NCBI GenBank assembly: GCA_947000775.1
Contig: CAMQGK010000008.1
Coordinates: 10,368,501 to 10,432,500 of the forward strand
Reading direction: 5' to 3'
Origin: Pterois miles
Taxonomy: Eukaryota > Chordata > Actinopteri > Perciformes > Scorpaenidae
DNA: 64,000 nucleotides
Positions 36,001-44,874 of the stretch are shown here, in pieces. The notes below the pieces were generated by a model. That model was not told where the DNA came from, made no database searches, and saw only the letters and a program-made list of their open reading frames with translations. The first letter of the stretch is position 1. Each line of letters opens with the position of its first letter. The translations under genes were made by a program, and so were the position numbers.

Positions 36001-39000
36001 AAAATCCAGAGGGGAGGGAGGAGGGGGGGGGACTGACGGAAAGACAGATCAAGGGAAACAAGAAGAAGAGATCACACAAAATTGAGGGAGACGGCCAACG
36101 AGACGGTAAACAGTCCGACGACAAACCAAGACCAAAAATGGAAGAAGATGGTGAGCGAACAAAAGACGTGACATGGGGAAAAAAAGGAAATGAGGGCAGT
36201 ATAGATGTCAGCCAGAAGAAGAGATAATTGCTTTGTTGTTCTTCCTCATCTCGCTCTCCCTCCTCTGTCGCTCTTGCTCTCTGTGCCCAATCTTGTCTGG
36301 TGTCAGACCACCAGACTTGGTAATGTAGATGGAAAGAAAAAAAAGAAGATGGAAACAAGAATAGAAAGATGAGGAAAAGGGGACAGGATTCTACCACTCC
36401 TTTATCCCCTTGCTATCACTCTTTTATTTTCCCTCTCTCTCTCTGGTACTAATAATTACTCATGTCTATGTCACCAGCTTGAACAAAGCACTCCCTTGTC
36501 TCTTTCGCTTTATCCTCGCAGCCGTGCATATGTTCGTGCCTTTGTACGATTTAGCAACAATCAGAAACACAGAGACGGTCAGGTGACGGAACGCAACGCC
36601 AGCATCTGCACATACAGGGACAGTAATGAGAAGTTCATTGTATTTCAGAGCGGCGGTCCAAAGTTATGAGCATAGCACTTTATATTCATGAACATACATT
36701 GGTCTCAAGAGCACTGAGGATTTAGGTGGATATTATTTCATGTGTCCACGACGTGTACGGCACAACACACAGCTGTGACAATTGAGATGTAAATATGGTT
36801 AGAAATGCATAATGCAGCGAGTGGTGGCGAATCAGCAAATCAGAGCTGCGTTGCGTTTGTGAATGCGTCTGGCTCTTCCATGTATATTTCAGTGAGTTTT
36901 CTTGCCTATTTCTTTCATTAAAAAAACAACTAGAGAGGTGATTCATGATCTCATAAGGGAGGGAGAGGTGGTGGCGCAGGAGAGGAGTGGTGATATAGGG
37001 AGAGGGGGAGAGGAAATATAAGATGTGGGCCAATGGAGAGGTGACAGGGATAAAGGAAAGAGAGGGGAGGAGAGAGGAGAGGAGAGAGGAGCGACCTTGG
37101 ATGCTAAATAATGGTACACGGTTATAGCTGTGGCTAACAGAGACATAATACGGGGGGGGGGGGGCTGTCAGGTGGAGCCCGGTGACAATAACACAAGGAT
37201 TTGCAGCAAGCGCATCTGATTGGCTGCTGAGCTACAGCGGAGGTAAAACGCACAGAGAGAGACAAAGACGAAGAGGAAGGCGCAGAGGGAACGAACACAA
37301 CTAAAGATGTAAGGTGCCAAGAAAGAAAGAGGTCGGCAATGGAACAAAAAAAAAAAAAAGGAGCGCACCACTGCAGATTTAAGCAGAGGGAAAAGACAGG
37401 ACGGACTATTACAAAGCAGTGAAAAGGGCAGAGGATACAGGGAGATAAGGGAGAGGGACTGTTCAGCAGAAAGAGGGAAATCTGTTCATAATGAATGGAT
37501 GGAAAAAGAATACGGAGGATAGATCGAGAAGGGGGAAGGGCTAGAGGGAATAAAGGCACTGAATGGCAGGATTAGGAAAATGACTCAAGGCTTCCCTTCA
37601 GGTGTGTTTGTGCCATGGTCACACAATGGAGAACCAACTGAATAGCTTCATGGTGTGCACCTGTTTATCATACATAACATCAACTGCATCCAGTTACATT
37701 AATACACGTATATACACAAATTCATTTGGTCCATAACTCAATCTTATATCACGACGCTGGAAGGGAATCAGCACAAATATTGCTTGTATAAGACTGAATC
37801 CAATAGTGTGCAACCGTATGTCAGCAGTATTAATCAAAGTGAGATACTTGTGGGTAGAGAGGGGAAAGAAAAGGACACCAGAGACCAGTGCACGTCAACA
37901 CGACAGTGAATCAAACCCCATTAAAAGGAAACCTTTGTTAGGGACCGGCCCCTCAGCCGATTGTCAAGTATCTCCGCCTCGCGACTTCTATCAATTATAC
38001 ACAGACGCATAAAGGCTCTGGATGAACTGACACCACAGTAATATTTCAGGCCCTTTTATAAGCCTATAATATGACCAAGGCCTTTTATTCAGAAACAGGC
38101 AGCAGTACGAGTGCTGCTTCTTGCATATTTCATGCAGGAAATCTGATTGAGCACCGACTGTCTTAGTGCTAGTGGACTTTACAGGGGCAATTCAATATCC
38201 CCCCGACGTGACTGATTGCCCAAGACAGGCTTTCATTTTGAGTTTTCCATTCCTGAGATATTTGGTCATAATGCTTTGGTTTGATTTCACTTCTTAAAAT
38301 GCATAAAAAGAACTTCATTTCACTACTTTTCTTTCCCAATTTCAAAGTTATTGCTCTGAAGTTCTGCGGCCTGGCAATACAGTCGGTGTCCATCATTTCA
38401 CAGAGCTGCCTGACACCTTGAAGAATAACAGTCTCTTTGAGTTAAGACGTTAATTGAAGGAGACGTTCAAACTTATTCAGCTATTTCAAAAGTGAGAATG
38501 AATATCAGCGTTTACAGCAGTTTTATTACTTTAATTCTGTGCCCTTGTTTGGAGTGATCCAACGAGGCCGTTTTCACGTCAGTGTTTCTCTTAGAAAAGA
38601 GAGATGACTAGTATTCTGGGAAATGAATCCAGGGAAGCTGTCTGCTCATAAAAACAGTATTAAAGGTGCTCTATATGGTATTGAATTCATTAATATAGCA
38701 GCAAATAACTATTAGCAATGTAAAGATATAGAGGAAAGCTGAAGAATGATGTGCAACAAGCGTCATCATGGCAAACAGCTAATGCAAAATGTGACACAAA
38801 GTAGTAGCAAGATGGAGCAACAAGTGCTTATTTAACATGTCGTCATGACTTCATCTTTTCATTTTCTTTCTTCCTCTTGAACTTTTAGTGCAAAGTAGTT
38901 CAAAAACCAACATGGCATATTCTTCCTGCCCATCGTCCGCCATGTTTGTTTACACTGAAGTCACATTTGATAGCAAGAGATTTTGTGAGATTTATGTTTT

Positions 39001-42000
39001 TTTCAGTTGTGATTCTTCATGAATTGAATCTGTTAGTGCAGCGTGCTGTTAAATTTAATGTAACGTCATTATATGTGGGGTCTCACGTTTTCAAAATCCT
39101 TGTGTGCCAGCCGTAAGCTATGTGTAGACAATACTAATAATGCTCCCAATCTCATTGTCAGCACCTTTAATGTGTGGACATTGCATGAGGAGGCTCTTAG
39201 CACTGTAGTGTTGAGCCAGCCTTTGCCATGGTAACACACACCTGGCCCTGAGTTGCTCTCGTGCTCATAATGAGTGTGAATTGTAAATTTGTGACAATCT
39301 CCAGCCACCTAATGACCACTGAATGAGCCTGATTTTAATGAGAAAGCCCAAAGTGTCCGTACATATTATCGTGGTACTTTGAGAGTCAGACAGTGCATTG
39401 GACTTCCTTATCAAAATATGCTGATCTTCTGCTGGAAATTAGGAGTTTGGGTTTTTTTCTGTGCCAGTGCTCGATATTCAAACCAGAGATTTGCTACAGC
39501 AGCAAACTGAATTTGCAACAAGCAAAAAAAATCCTAAATTATACCTGTACAATAGTTCACATTCTGGGCATTTGTTCAGAAAACTCAAATTTTGGTCACG
39601 TTCACGCCCTTAGAAGGCGGTGAAAATCAGTGATCAATATTCCTGCTTAGCTGTATCATAACCCAAATCCATGGGTCTGCCGCTGGGCTTGCCTCGAGTT
39701 CGGCTGCCTCTTTTGTTTCCCAGCTAATTCAGCTTTATTCAACACACCTAATCCCATAATTTCTTTAACACCGATATGAACGTTTGTGTCACTTGTATTG
39801 TTTGCTTAAGTAACAGCAGCTAAATTGCAATTCAGAACTAAAGAAAAACACGAGGAGGCTGCGTGGTTGCCGTCCTCGGGCTCTTTATTTTGAAGGCATT
39901 TGAAAGCGATTACGGTTGGAGACCTTGTGTAGTGTCTCCCCTGGTGTCTGAGTGTCACTAGATGGCATTTATAAGATGTCGCTCAAGACTGAAGGGAGCT
40001 GGGATGGTTAGCAACAGACGATACAAATAAACCCGTCGATGTAGCGGGAAGAGGGAGAGAAAAAGAAGGGGAAGGAAAAAAAAAAAGAAATCACTGACAA
40101 AATATTCATTGGTAGCAACACATGCCCACACAAGAGGGTTGGACGGCAGAGGGCAAAGTCATACCCATCAGCGACAGACACTTGAGCTCTCCCACACACT
40201 TTACCCTCGAATGTCACACACACAAACCCACTGATATGGAAACACACATTCTATGTCTAAAATACAAACAAGTGCACACTGAGACGAGCACATAGGAGTT
40301 ACGTAAATGAGCCCGTGCCCCTCATCACCACCTCGCTTCATTGTTTCCCCCCCTCTCGCCTTCTCTCTATTGTTCACCTCTCCCCTGTTAGTTAGTTCTA
40401 ACGGCTGCTCGAACACTTTAAACGAGGACACATTCAAAGCACTCCTCTCTTTATCATCCCACGCAAGCGCTCGCTCATTACAGACACACACATTCGCAGT
40501 CAAAATGCAACAAAACACACCCTCCCTTGTGGTGACAATACATCGTTTCTCTAATCAAAACCACAAAATGTCCCAGCTTCCCTGTAATCCCAGCCCTGGC
40601 CGTTAAACCTAAAATGGCCTCTTTTTTAAAATGTGAGGTCCCACACACAAAATGGCTCGACGTTTGCTTCTCGCAGGGATTCGAGTGCGAGCGTGCACAC
40701 AGATACACACAGCCCATGCACTCCAAATGAGCAGACAGAGTTCTCTTTTCATGTTCCCTGGGCGCACTCTCCATCAATAGCCTCATTTTCCCTCTCTCTC
40801 TTTCTTCTGCAGTATCCACTCCTGCACTGTTTCTAGCCATCCTTTCACCCCTCCTTTCCTCTGCTTCTTTTCCAGTGTTCAACCCTTTCTCCTTGCTCCC
40901 ACAGTTGTCAGGATTTGCTGGTTATAGGCTTTGAGTAACCAAAGATATTTTCTATATTTCTTCATGCTTGTTTATTTAACTGACCTCTACTTTTTTTTGT
41001 CTTTCATCCCTCTTTAGAATCCTACCGTCGACAAGCGACCGCTTCCTGTTGAAGAACTTGGTTTCCGGTGTGGACTATAACCTGTGTGTGCTGGCCATTT
41101 TTGATGACACAATCACATCATTAGCGGCAACAAAAGTCCTGGGCTGTGCTACGTTCTCCACCAAGGATGTTTACCCGGCGTGCCGCTCTCTTCAAGCCCA
41201 TTTCCTGGGCGGGACGCTCACCATATTGGTCGGCGGTGTCGTTGTCGTCACCCTGCTCGTGTTCACCGTGGCGCTCATGGTTCGCCACCGCGTTTGCAAT
41301 CACGGCGACCACATGATATGTCACAACGGCAACTCCGAGGCAGGAGGCGGGGCCTGCTGTCAGGGTGGAGGTGTAGGGGGCGGGGACAAAGGGGGAAACA
41401 GTAGCGGGCGCTACCAATCAAATGGTTCTGGGGACATGATGATGGTGGTGCTGCCCAATGGTCTGCCATCCAAGAGAGGAGGGGACAAGGACAAAGAGAA
41501 GGAGAAGGAGAAAGACAAGGAGAAGGAGAAGGAAGATGCTGATTCTGCTTCCTCTCTGCCTCCAAAACTCCCTCCAAAGCCCAGGCCCAAGCCTAAAGTC
41601 AACCTGGAGCAGTTTCTTTCAGCTGGGGGGGTAGTTTCCACGACGACAGGGTCAGGATGTGAGATGGCATTGGTGGTGAGGCAAAGGAAGCTGGAGAAGG
41701 CGCCACCATACAGTCCTGAAAGTGACAGAACTCCCCTCTACTACTCCCCTTCCCCGTCCTCCACCCTGCCCCGTCTGTCACACTCCAGGGACCGGCCGAG
41801 ACCCCGTCTGGAGCGAGAACTGACCAATCGTGCCAGTTTCTCTCTGGCTGCACCCCTGGGTGACTCAGAGCTGCTGGACTGGAGAATCAGTCCCCGAGGC
41901 AGAGACAAATGGAACTCCTCACAAGCTTATCAGAGCCCTCTATCCCCTCTAAGCCCCGCTAGCGGGACTGTTAGCAAGCGGCGGCACTCGCTGGATATGG

Positions 42001-42362
42001 GCTCCTCCGTCGCCCTAGCGACTGATGCTGCAGCGACTGTTGCTAAGCGTTACGGCGCGGTCAATTACGCCAAGCGACTGAGCGTGATCTGGACGAGGCG
42101 GAGCCAGTCTCTCCACGGGATGCTGGTGCAGTGCGCCTCGACGACGAGCACAACGTCCTCAACGACCAGCGACGAGGAGAGCGGCGGAGCCTTCGGGTCA
42201 CACTGCGAGTTCCAGCGAGGATACATCCACGCTTACAACACCACCAACTCCAACTCTAACACTGGGATCACTACTGGGAAAACAAGTAGCGTAAAAGACA
42301 GGGGTAGGCAAACGGGGAAGGACGGGAGGAGTGCTGAAGAACTGGAGGAAAGTGTCGTGTAG
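20486..42362 (+). CDS. lrfn2: lrfn2-like synaptic adhesion protein, six-exon gene model
   Basis: Join 20486-21065, 21174-21336, 23734-23904, 26583-26744, 27470-28204 and 41018-42362. These total 3156 nt and encode 1051 residues plus TAG; every junction has GT-AG ends and keeps frame. Seen: LRRNT cysteines at 106/110/112/123, LRRs to about 305, LRRCT cysteines at 331/333/350/371, Ig pair C395/C444 with W407, FNIII at about 561-655, a membrane helix at about 668-692, and a cytoplasmic tail ending ESVV. LRFN/SALM proteins are postsynaptic adhesion molecules; LRFN2 binds NMDA receptors and PSD-95-type scaffolds. The tail blocks and VRxxVCNH after the helix point to LRFN2, although the linker motif PGSSDIST resembles LRFN5. 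Human LRFN2 is about 789 residues; the excess lies in the N-terminal extension, the linker and the tail. The paralogue (2a or 2b) cannot be decided. The exact start is unsure. Confidence 0.9.
20675..20676 (+). promoter_or_regulatory. strong alternative splice acceptor inside exon 1
   Basis: About 95 bases of nearly pure pyrimidine (20580-20670) lead into CCTGCCCCAG. This is a better acceptor than the one at 20458-20459. If used, coding would start at 20677 in the same frame and the initiator Met would lie in an upstream exon. Confidence 0.5.
21066..21173 (+). other. lrfn2 intron 1 (108 bp, phase 1)
   Basis: GTGAGC donor and a GTGTGTGTAG acceptor. It is a short AT-rich intron inside the leucine-rich repeat coding region. 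Joining the exons restores HLDGNRLTTLG, matching the LRFN pattern HLDSNRL, which confirms the splice. Confidence 0.9.
21174..21336 (+). CDS. lrfn2: lrfn2 exon 2: LRR repeats
   Basis: Encodes residues 195-247, about two leucine-rich repeats (NRLTTLGPRDLAGLINLQHL, then VNNNQLVKV and LTLEDLDMSYNNL). LRRs form the extracellular adhesion surface that in SALM proteins engages presynaptic partners or mediates dimerisation. The acceptor TAG ends at 21173 and the donor GTAAGC begins at 21337. The last codon AG|G (Arg248) is split in phase 2. Similarity to LRFN2 (LQHLIVNNNQL, LLTLEDLDLSYNNL) is near-identical by recall. No internal stop or frame problem is present. Confidence 0.93.
21337..23733 (+). 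other. lrfn2 intron 2 (2397 bp, phase 2)
   Basis: GTAAGC donor and TGCTACAG acceptor. It contains a full GGGCTGTCA element (22225-22780), a short ATAAC tandem at about 22279-22300, and a segment at 23451-23512 similar to one in intron 4. The remainder is unrecognised AT-rich DNA. No coding exon was seen inside it. Confidence 0.88.
22225..22780 (+). repeat. GGGCTGTCA element copy A2, full length
   Basis: Begins AGGGCTGTCAAAGTTAATGC and ends AACTGACAGCCC, giving 9-base terminal inverted repeats. Internal landmarks: AGAGTGAAGATACTGGCATC, GTCTCCCCTTTACAGATGTG and TTGGGCTGCAGTTTGCCATG. It is about 556 bp, noncoding and MITE-like, sitting in lrfn2 intron 2. Confidence 0.75.
23734..23904 (+). CDS. 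lrfn2: lrfn2 exon 3: LRR repeats
   Basis: Encodes residues 249-304: VPWESIQNMGSLHTLNLDHN, then LIDHIAEGVFGELYKLARLD, then MTSNRLRTLPPDPLFA. These are the last leucine-rich repeats before the C-terminal cap and match the LRFN signature LDHNLIDHIAEG and LTSNRLxxLPPDPIFA. The exon is 171 nt with phase 2 at both ends, so skipping it would keep frame. The acceptor is CTACAG at 23728-23733; the donor GTAAGC begins at 23905 and splits Arg305 (AG|G). Confidence 0.93.
24245..24565 (+). repeat. TTAGGTTTAGG minisatellite array
   Basis: Tandem, imperfect units around CTTGGTTAGGTTTAGGCAAC and AAAACTACTTAG, alternating with GGAAAAGATCAA; about ten units. The same unit runs on the opposite strand at 50390-50825. 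Confidence 0.85.
24566..24690 (+). repeat. flank shared with 34190-34340
   Basis: TGTTTTTTGACCTACTCCTT and TTCCTCCCGATGCAGC correspond to TGTTTTTTGACCCACCCATC and CTCCTCTCTAAGCAGC at 34211-34257. The minisatellite is therefore part of a larger dispersed element. Confidence 0.6.
26028..26470. repeat. possible MITE-like element in intron 3
   Basis: AAAGGGGCTCTATGTAAGAA opens a segment whose sequence (GACGCCATCGTAATCC, CCAGCTTGGGGTTTGTTTTG) is typical of dispersed teleost repeats; it ends near an A-rich run. Termini are not proven. Confidence 0.35.
26583..26744 (+). CDS. lrfn2: lrfn2 exon 4: LRRCT cap
   Basis: Encodes residues 306-358. FGGNPLHCNCELLWLRRL and DDMETCATPPHLAG are the diagnostic LRFN C-terminal LRR cap, with C331, C333 and C350 in place and C371 in the next exon. 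The exon is 162 nt, phase 2 on both sides, so it could be skipped in frame, which would remove most of the cap. The donor GTAAAC at 26745 splits Arg359 (AG|A). Confidence 0.94.
26745..27469 (+). other. lrfn2 intron 4 (725 bp, phase 2)
   Basis: GTAAAC donor; a pyrimidine tract and GTCTCTCAG form the acceptor. A homeodomain-like AT core (about 26957-27000) is present, and a segment at 27182-27254 resembles intron 2. No repeat family was recognised. Confidence 0.88.
27470..28204 (+). CDS. lrfn2: lrfn2 exon 5: cap end, Ig domain, acidic linker, start of FNIII
   Basis: Encodes residues 360-603. YFWSIPEEEFTCEPPLITRH closes the LRRCT. An I-set Ig domain follows (C395, W407, D-G-A-Y-T-C with C444), containing SSRTSSFSNGTLDI; sequons lie at N417 and N426. 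Residues about 467-560 are a linker rich in Gly, Asn, Asp and Glu, including long acidic runs, much longer than the Ser/Gly linker I recall in mammalian LRFN2; PGSSDIST inside it resembles LRFN5. FNIII begins at about 561 (MVGVQGVTSTSAQVRW) and continues to WMYQIQYNCTADETLIY. The donor GTCAGT at 28205 splits Arg604. This last intron position looks ancestral for the family. Confidence 0.94.
29098..29632 (+). repeat. GGGCTGTCA element copy A3, truncated
   Basis: GAAGATACTGGCATCGCATG, GGGGTCCCTTGACCTCTGAC, GGGTACCCACCAGTCTCCCC and CTCCCTTTAAGGTTCACTTT are family landmarks. Both terminal inverted repeats are missing. An (AT)n stretch occurs near 29513. Confidence 0.7.
30050..30460 (+). repeat. 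purine-rich tract in intron 5
   Basis: GA-rich low-complexity DNA on the + strand with irregular GGAAGGA motifs. Minus-strand frames here are artefacts of composition. Confidence 0.7.
30945..32010. repeat. possible decayed dispersed element
   Basis: ACCTTTTTACATCTGACGTC opens a segment with AAATGTCTAGTTGTTGCGTG, reminiscent of repeats that carry THAP-like Met-Ser-Ser-Cys-Cys peptides. The frame breaks at once (CGGGCTTGA), so no protein can be claimed. Ends are guessed. Confidence 0.25.
33130..33340. other. GC-richer island in intron 5, candidate conserved element
   Basis: A balanced, non-repetitive stretch (GCGCGGCTTGTCTAATTCTG, GTGGCGTCCGCTGGGCGCCG) surrounded by AT- and GA-rich DNA. It could be an enhancer or an unannotated exon. 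The small frame through it (33137-33325) resembles nothing I know. Confidence 0.25.
34128..34340 (+). repeat. minisatellite-family element, single-unit copy
   Basis: CTTGGTTAGATTTTGGCAAC, AAAACTACTTAGGTTTAGG and then the TGTTTTTTGACCCACCCATC flank. It has one unit only, so it may represent the pre-expansion form of the array in intron 3. Confidence 0.6.
35690..36390 (+). repeat. purine-rich tract in intron 5
   Basis: About 700 bases of GA-rich DNA including GGAAGGAAGGAAGGAAG near 35698 and (GA)n near 35930. It produces a 176-residue minus-strand frame that is pure composition. Confidence 0.8.
36955..37560 (+). repeat. purine-rich tract with G13 run
   Basis: GA-rich DNA including GGGAGGAGAGAGGAGAGGAG repeats near 37064-37089 and thirteen consecutive G at 37152-37164. 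It has potential for G-quadruplex or triplex structure. Confidence 0.75.
38662..39170. repeat. TTAAAGGTGCT MITE-like element
   Basis: Begins TTAAAGGTGCTCTATATGG and ends CATTGTCAGCACCTTTAA, giving an 11-base perfect terminal inverted repeat (TTAAAGGTGCT). It is about 510 bp with no ORF. The TTAA at each edge could be a target duplication of piggyBac type. Confidence 0.55.
41018..42362 (+). CDS. lrfn2: lrfn2 exon 6: FNIII end, transmembrane helix, cytoplasmic tail
   Basis: Encodes residues 605-1051. The FNIII domain ends with NLVSGVDYNLCVLAIFDD and a Cys-rich juxtamembrane stretch; a helix at about 668-692 (GGTLTILVGGVVVVTLLVF) is followed by RHRVCNH. The tail has a Gly/Cys-rich patch, a KE/KD run at 759-776, a proline-rich segment (784-798, PPKLPPKPRPKPK), YSPESDR repeats, RRHSLDM (925-931) and LSVIWTRRSQSLHGML (958-973), the last two recalling LRFN2 KRSHSFDM and SNIWTKRSLSVNGML. 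After AFGSHCEFQR about 45 extra Ser/Thr/Asn-rich residues precede the end, EELEESVV. ESVV fits a class I PDZ ligand for PSD-95-type scaffolds. Stop TAG is at 42360-42362. Confidence 0.95.
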
Positions 42363-44530
42363 GGGGTTGTGGAATGTAATAAAAAAAGCTAAGAGGGATA
42401 AGGGTCTGTGAGGCAGTTGTAATGGGATGTTGATTTGAGGTGGAGTCATGGGAGATATTGAGGGAGCAGGACAGGGAGGATGAAGTGATTGCACATGAGG
42501 AGGCGAAGGTTGTGGGTTGTGATGAAAGGAGAAGAGTAAAATTGACTCTAGTCTCACTTGTGCAGCTCCTTGATTTGCCCTGAGAGAAGTCAAAAAAAAA
42601 AAAAAAAAAAAGAGCGTACCTGGAAGTCAGGTGAAGATTATTAAGAGGCTCTTTATAGCCGATCTGAGGAGTGATGGGCAGGAAAACGAGTGGGGGAGAG
42701 AGACGTGACAGGAGTCAGGAAAGAGTGGGAGAAACATGACGACTGACGCCTTTTAAAACGGTCTTTAAATACTGAAGGCTGAGCTCAAGCTGTATCATTA
42801 AAAATTAAGCGGTACAAGACAGAAAATAAAAGCAGGAGCACCAAAACAAAACCGGAGAAATCCAGACAAAGAGTTGTGAGAACAGACGATGTGAGTGATA
42901 TATACAGTACAGTCACAGACGGAGAGACATGATCAAACAGGGGAACACATCAATAGAGCAACAGAACAAAGGTTACATGGCAGAGACAGAGGTGGCGTGG
43001 ATCTCAGTAAAGCCTATACACTAATAGAACCACACTCCAGCTCTCCTGGGCCCTCACAACATCACAAGGGTTTACTACGGATCAACAACAACACAGCTGG
43101 TTGTAGTGGAAAAACGCTCTTCTTTGACAGAATTACAACAGTAAAAAAAGATTTAGACGACACTGTCCTGCGTTGTTATGCTGTTTTTGTTTTCTTTTTG
43201 ACTCCGACACTGGTGGCCATTTTGAAACTCTTTTCTAAAACACAGCGAATGTGACTTTTATGTGTCCTCTGTGGCTAGACAATAATTTTTGGCTTGCCGC
43301 GCCTGTGGATTACGGGAGCATAAATACAGAGACGGGTGCATTGGACATGATCAATCGATACCAGCTGGAAAGAGCGAGTGCAGCACAGACATTATTAAAA
43401 GAAAGACACTGGGATTACAATGGAGTCGATATGGATTACAAAGTGGAGGAGACGGGGGTGCACGATGAAACGTGTGCATTTCTGAGAAAGGAGATCACAT
43501 TGGGTGTCGGATGAAAATGGACCAAACTAATGAACAATGCTAATAGATGCATAAGTATGCATGCACTGACGGATCAGGGACAGTATGTATGTACGTGTGC
43601 CTGTGTGTTGTTAGTGTGCGCACATGTATATGAATGTTTGTGAGGGGCAATCCAGTCAACCACTCCATTTGTGTTTAACAAGGTTTAGCGCTTTCTGGAC
43701 ATGCTGTAAACACAATAAACGTGACAAATTTAAGGTTAGCTGTGTGAAGGAAAAGCAAAATGCTTAAAGACATTTTCACCAGAATAAATCACTATTTCCA
43801 GAAATGTAGCATGGTCAGAAAGCGGCAAACATTAAGGGGGGGGGGGGGGGATTTCAAATTCATTTTTTGTGTGACTTGAGACTCCTTTGTGCCACACGGA
43901 TTCACTTTAAATCCAAACAGTGAATGTTTTCAGAAAGGAAGCCGATAAAAAAAAGACAGAACCACCGTGGAAGCCACTAACCATATAAACTCTTCTTCAA
44001 GACTTTGTAAAACGTTTTATGGACAACTGATCCAGTGGCACAGAGACTCTTAAAAACGTCCGTCCGAAGAGAAAAAAACTAAAAGAGAAAACTTGAAAAT
44101 ACATATATATAGTATATATATAAAACAATGTTACTTGTCGCACCATGTGTTTCTGTTTTTCAAAAGTTTTCTGGCGAATGATGTTAGGATCAAATACAAA
44201 ATATAAAATGTGTGATTTTTTTTGGGGTTTAGACAAAGAAATGTTCATGATTAGAACAAAGGAAAAAATGTTGATCATAACAAATATCAAAATATCAAAA
44301 CAGATACTGAAGAAGCACACACAGCACAAAACACACAAACTGGCAAGCACACACACACATGCACAAACAGATGCCTATAAAACAGAGCCAACTACATTAA
44401 TAATAATAATGACTTTTAACCATTACTGTTGTTTCTGTTTTGTTTTTATTTCATTTTGCCAAAGTCAATATTGTTCTCTGGACTTGATATAAATAATAAA
44501 AATGACATGTATGGAACAGAGATGGACTCA
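42363..44530 (+). other. probable lrfn2 3' UTR
   Basis: Unique-looking sequence follows the stop up to the hAT-like element at 44658. AATAAA motifs occur at 42378-42383, 42825-42830, 43714-43719 and 44495-44500. The last is followed by a GT-rich stretch (44549-44583), a plausible distal poly(A) context. The segment has an A20-type run near 42592-42611 and a G15 run at 43836-43850. Open frames here (for example 43251-43514) resemble no protein I know. The end of the transcript is inferred, not seen. Confidence 0.4.
44495..44500 (+). terminator. candidate distal polyadenylation signal
   Basis: Canonical AATAAA with a GT-rich element about 50 bases downstream, the last good signal before the repeat-dense intergenic region. 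The earlier AATAAA at 42378, 16 bases after the stop codon, is an alternative proximal signal. Confidence 0.35.
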
Positions 44531-44874
44531 TTAACACAAGGGAGAAAGTTGTGTGTCAGGTTTGTGTGCATATGTGTACTTGACATGGATTTTACACAAA
44601 AGCATGCACTGAATATGCGAAAAGAATTAACAATATGACAATATTTGTCTGTGTCGTCAGTGGTGGAAGAAGTACTCAGATCCTTAAATAAGAACACACT
44701 CTGAAAATACTGTTATTAGTAAAAGTGCTGTGTTCAAAATTCCACTTGAGTAAAAGTACTTAAGTATTACCAGCAAAATGTATCAAAAGTAAAAGTACTC
44801 ACTAAGAAAAATGGCTCCTTTCAGAGTGTTTTATTATTCAAAGCTTCAAGCTCCTCAAAGATTTTATATATTTT

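Larger units (their letters stand above)
28205..41017 (+). other. lrfn2 intron 5 (12,813 bp, phase 2)
   Basis: GTCAGT donor and TCCCTCTTTAG acceptor, inside the FNIII domain. It contains a truncated GGGCTGTCA element (29098-29632), a minisatellite-family copy (34128-34340), a TTAAAGGTGCT MITE (38662-39170), strongly purine-rich tracts (30050-30460, 35690-36390, 36955-37560), a G13 run (37152-37164) and a GC-richer island (33130-33340). I see no coding exon in it on either strand. Confidence 0.88.

Noticed and set aside
35867..36397. 176-residue minus-strand open frame
   Set aside because: Complement of a GA-rich tract; low-complexity Phe/Ser/Leu/Pro without domains.
43251..43514. 87-residue open frame after lrfn2
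   Set aside because: It lies in the probable 3' UTR, has no start context or known motif, and no splice signals link it to lrfn2.
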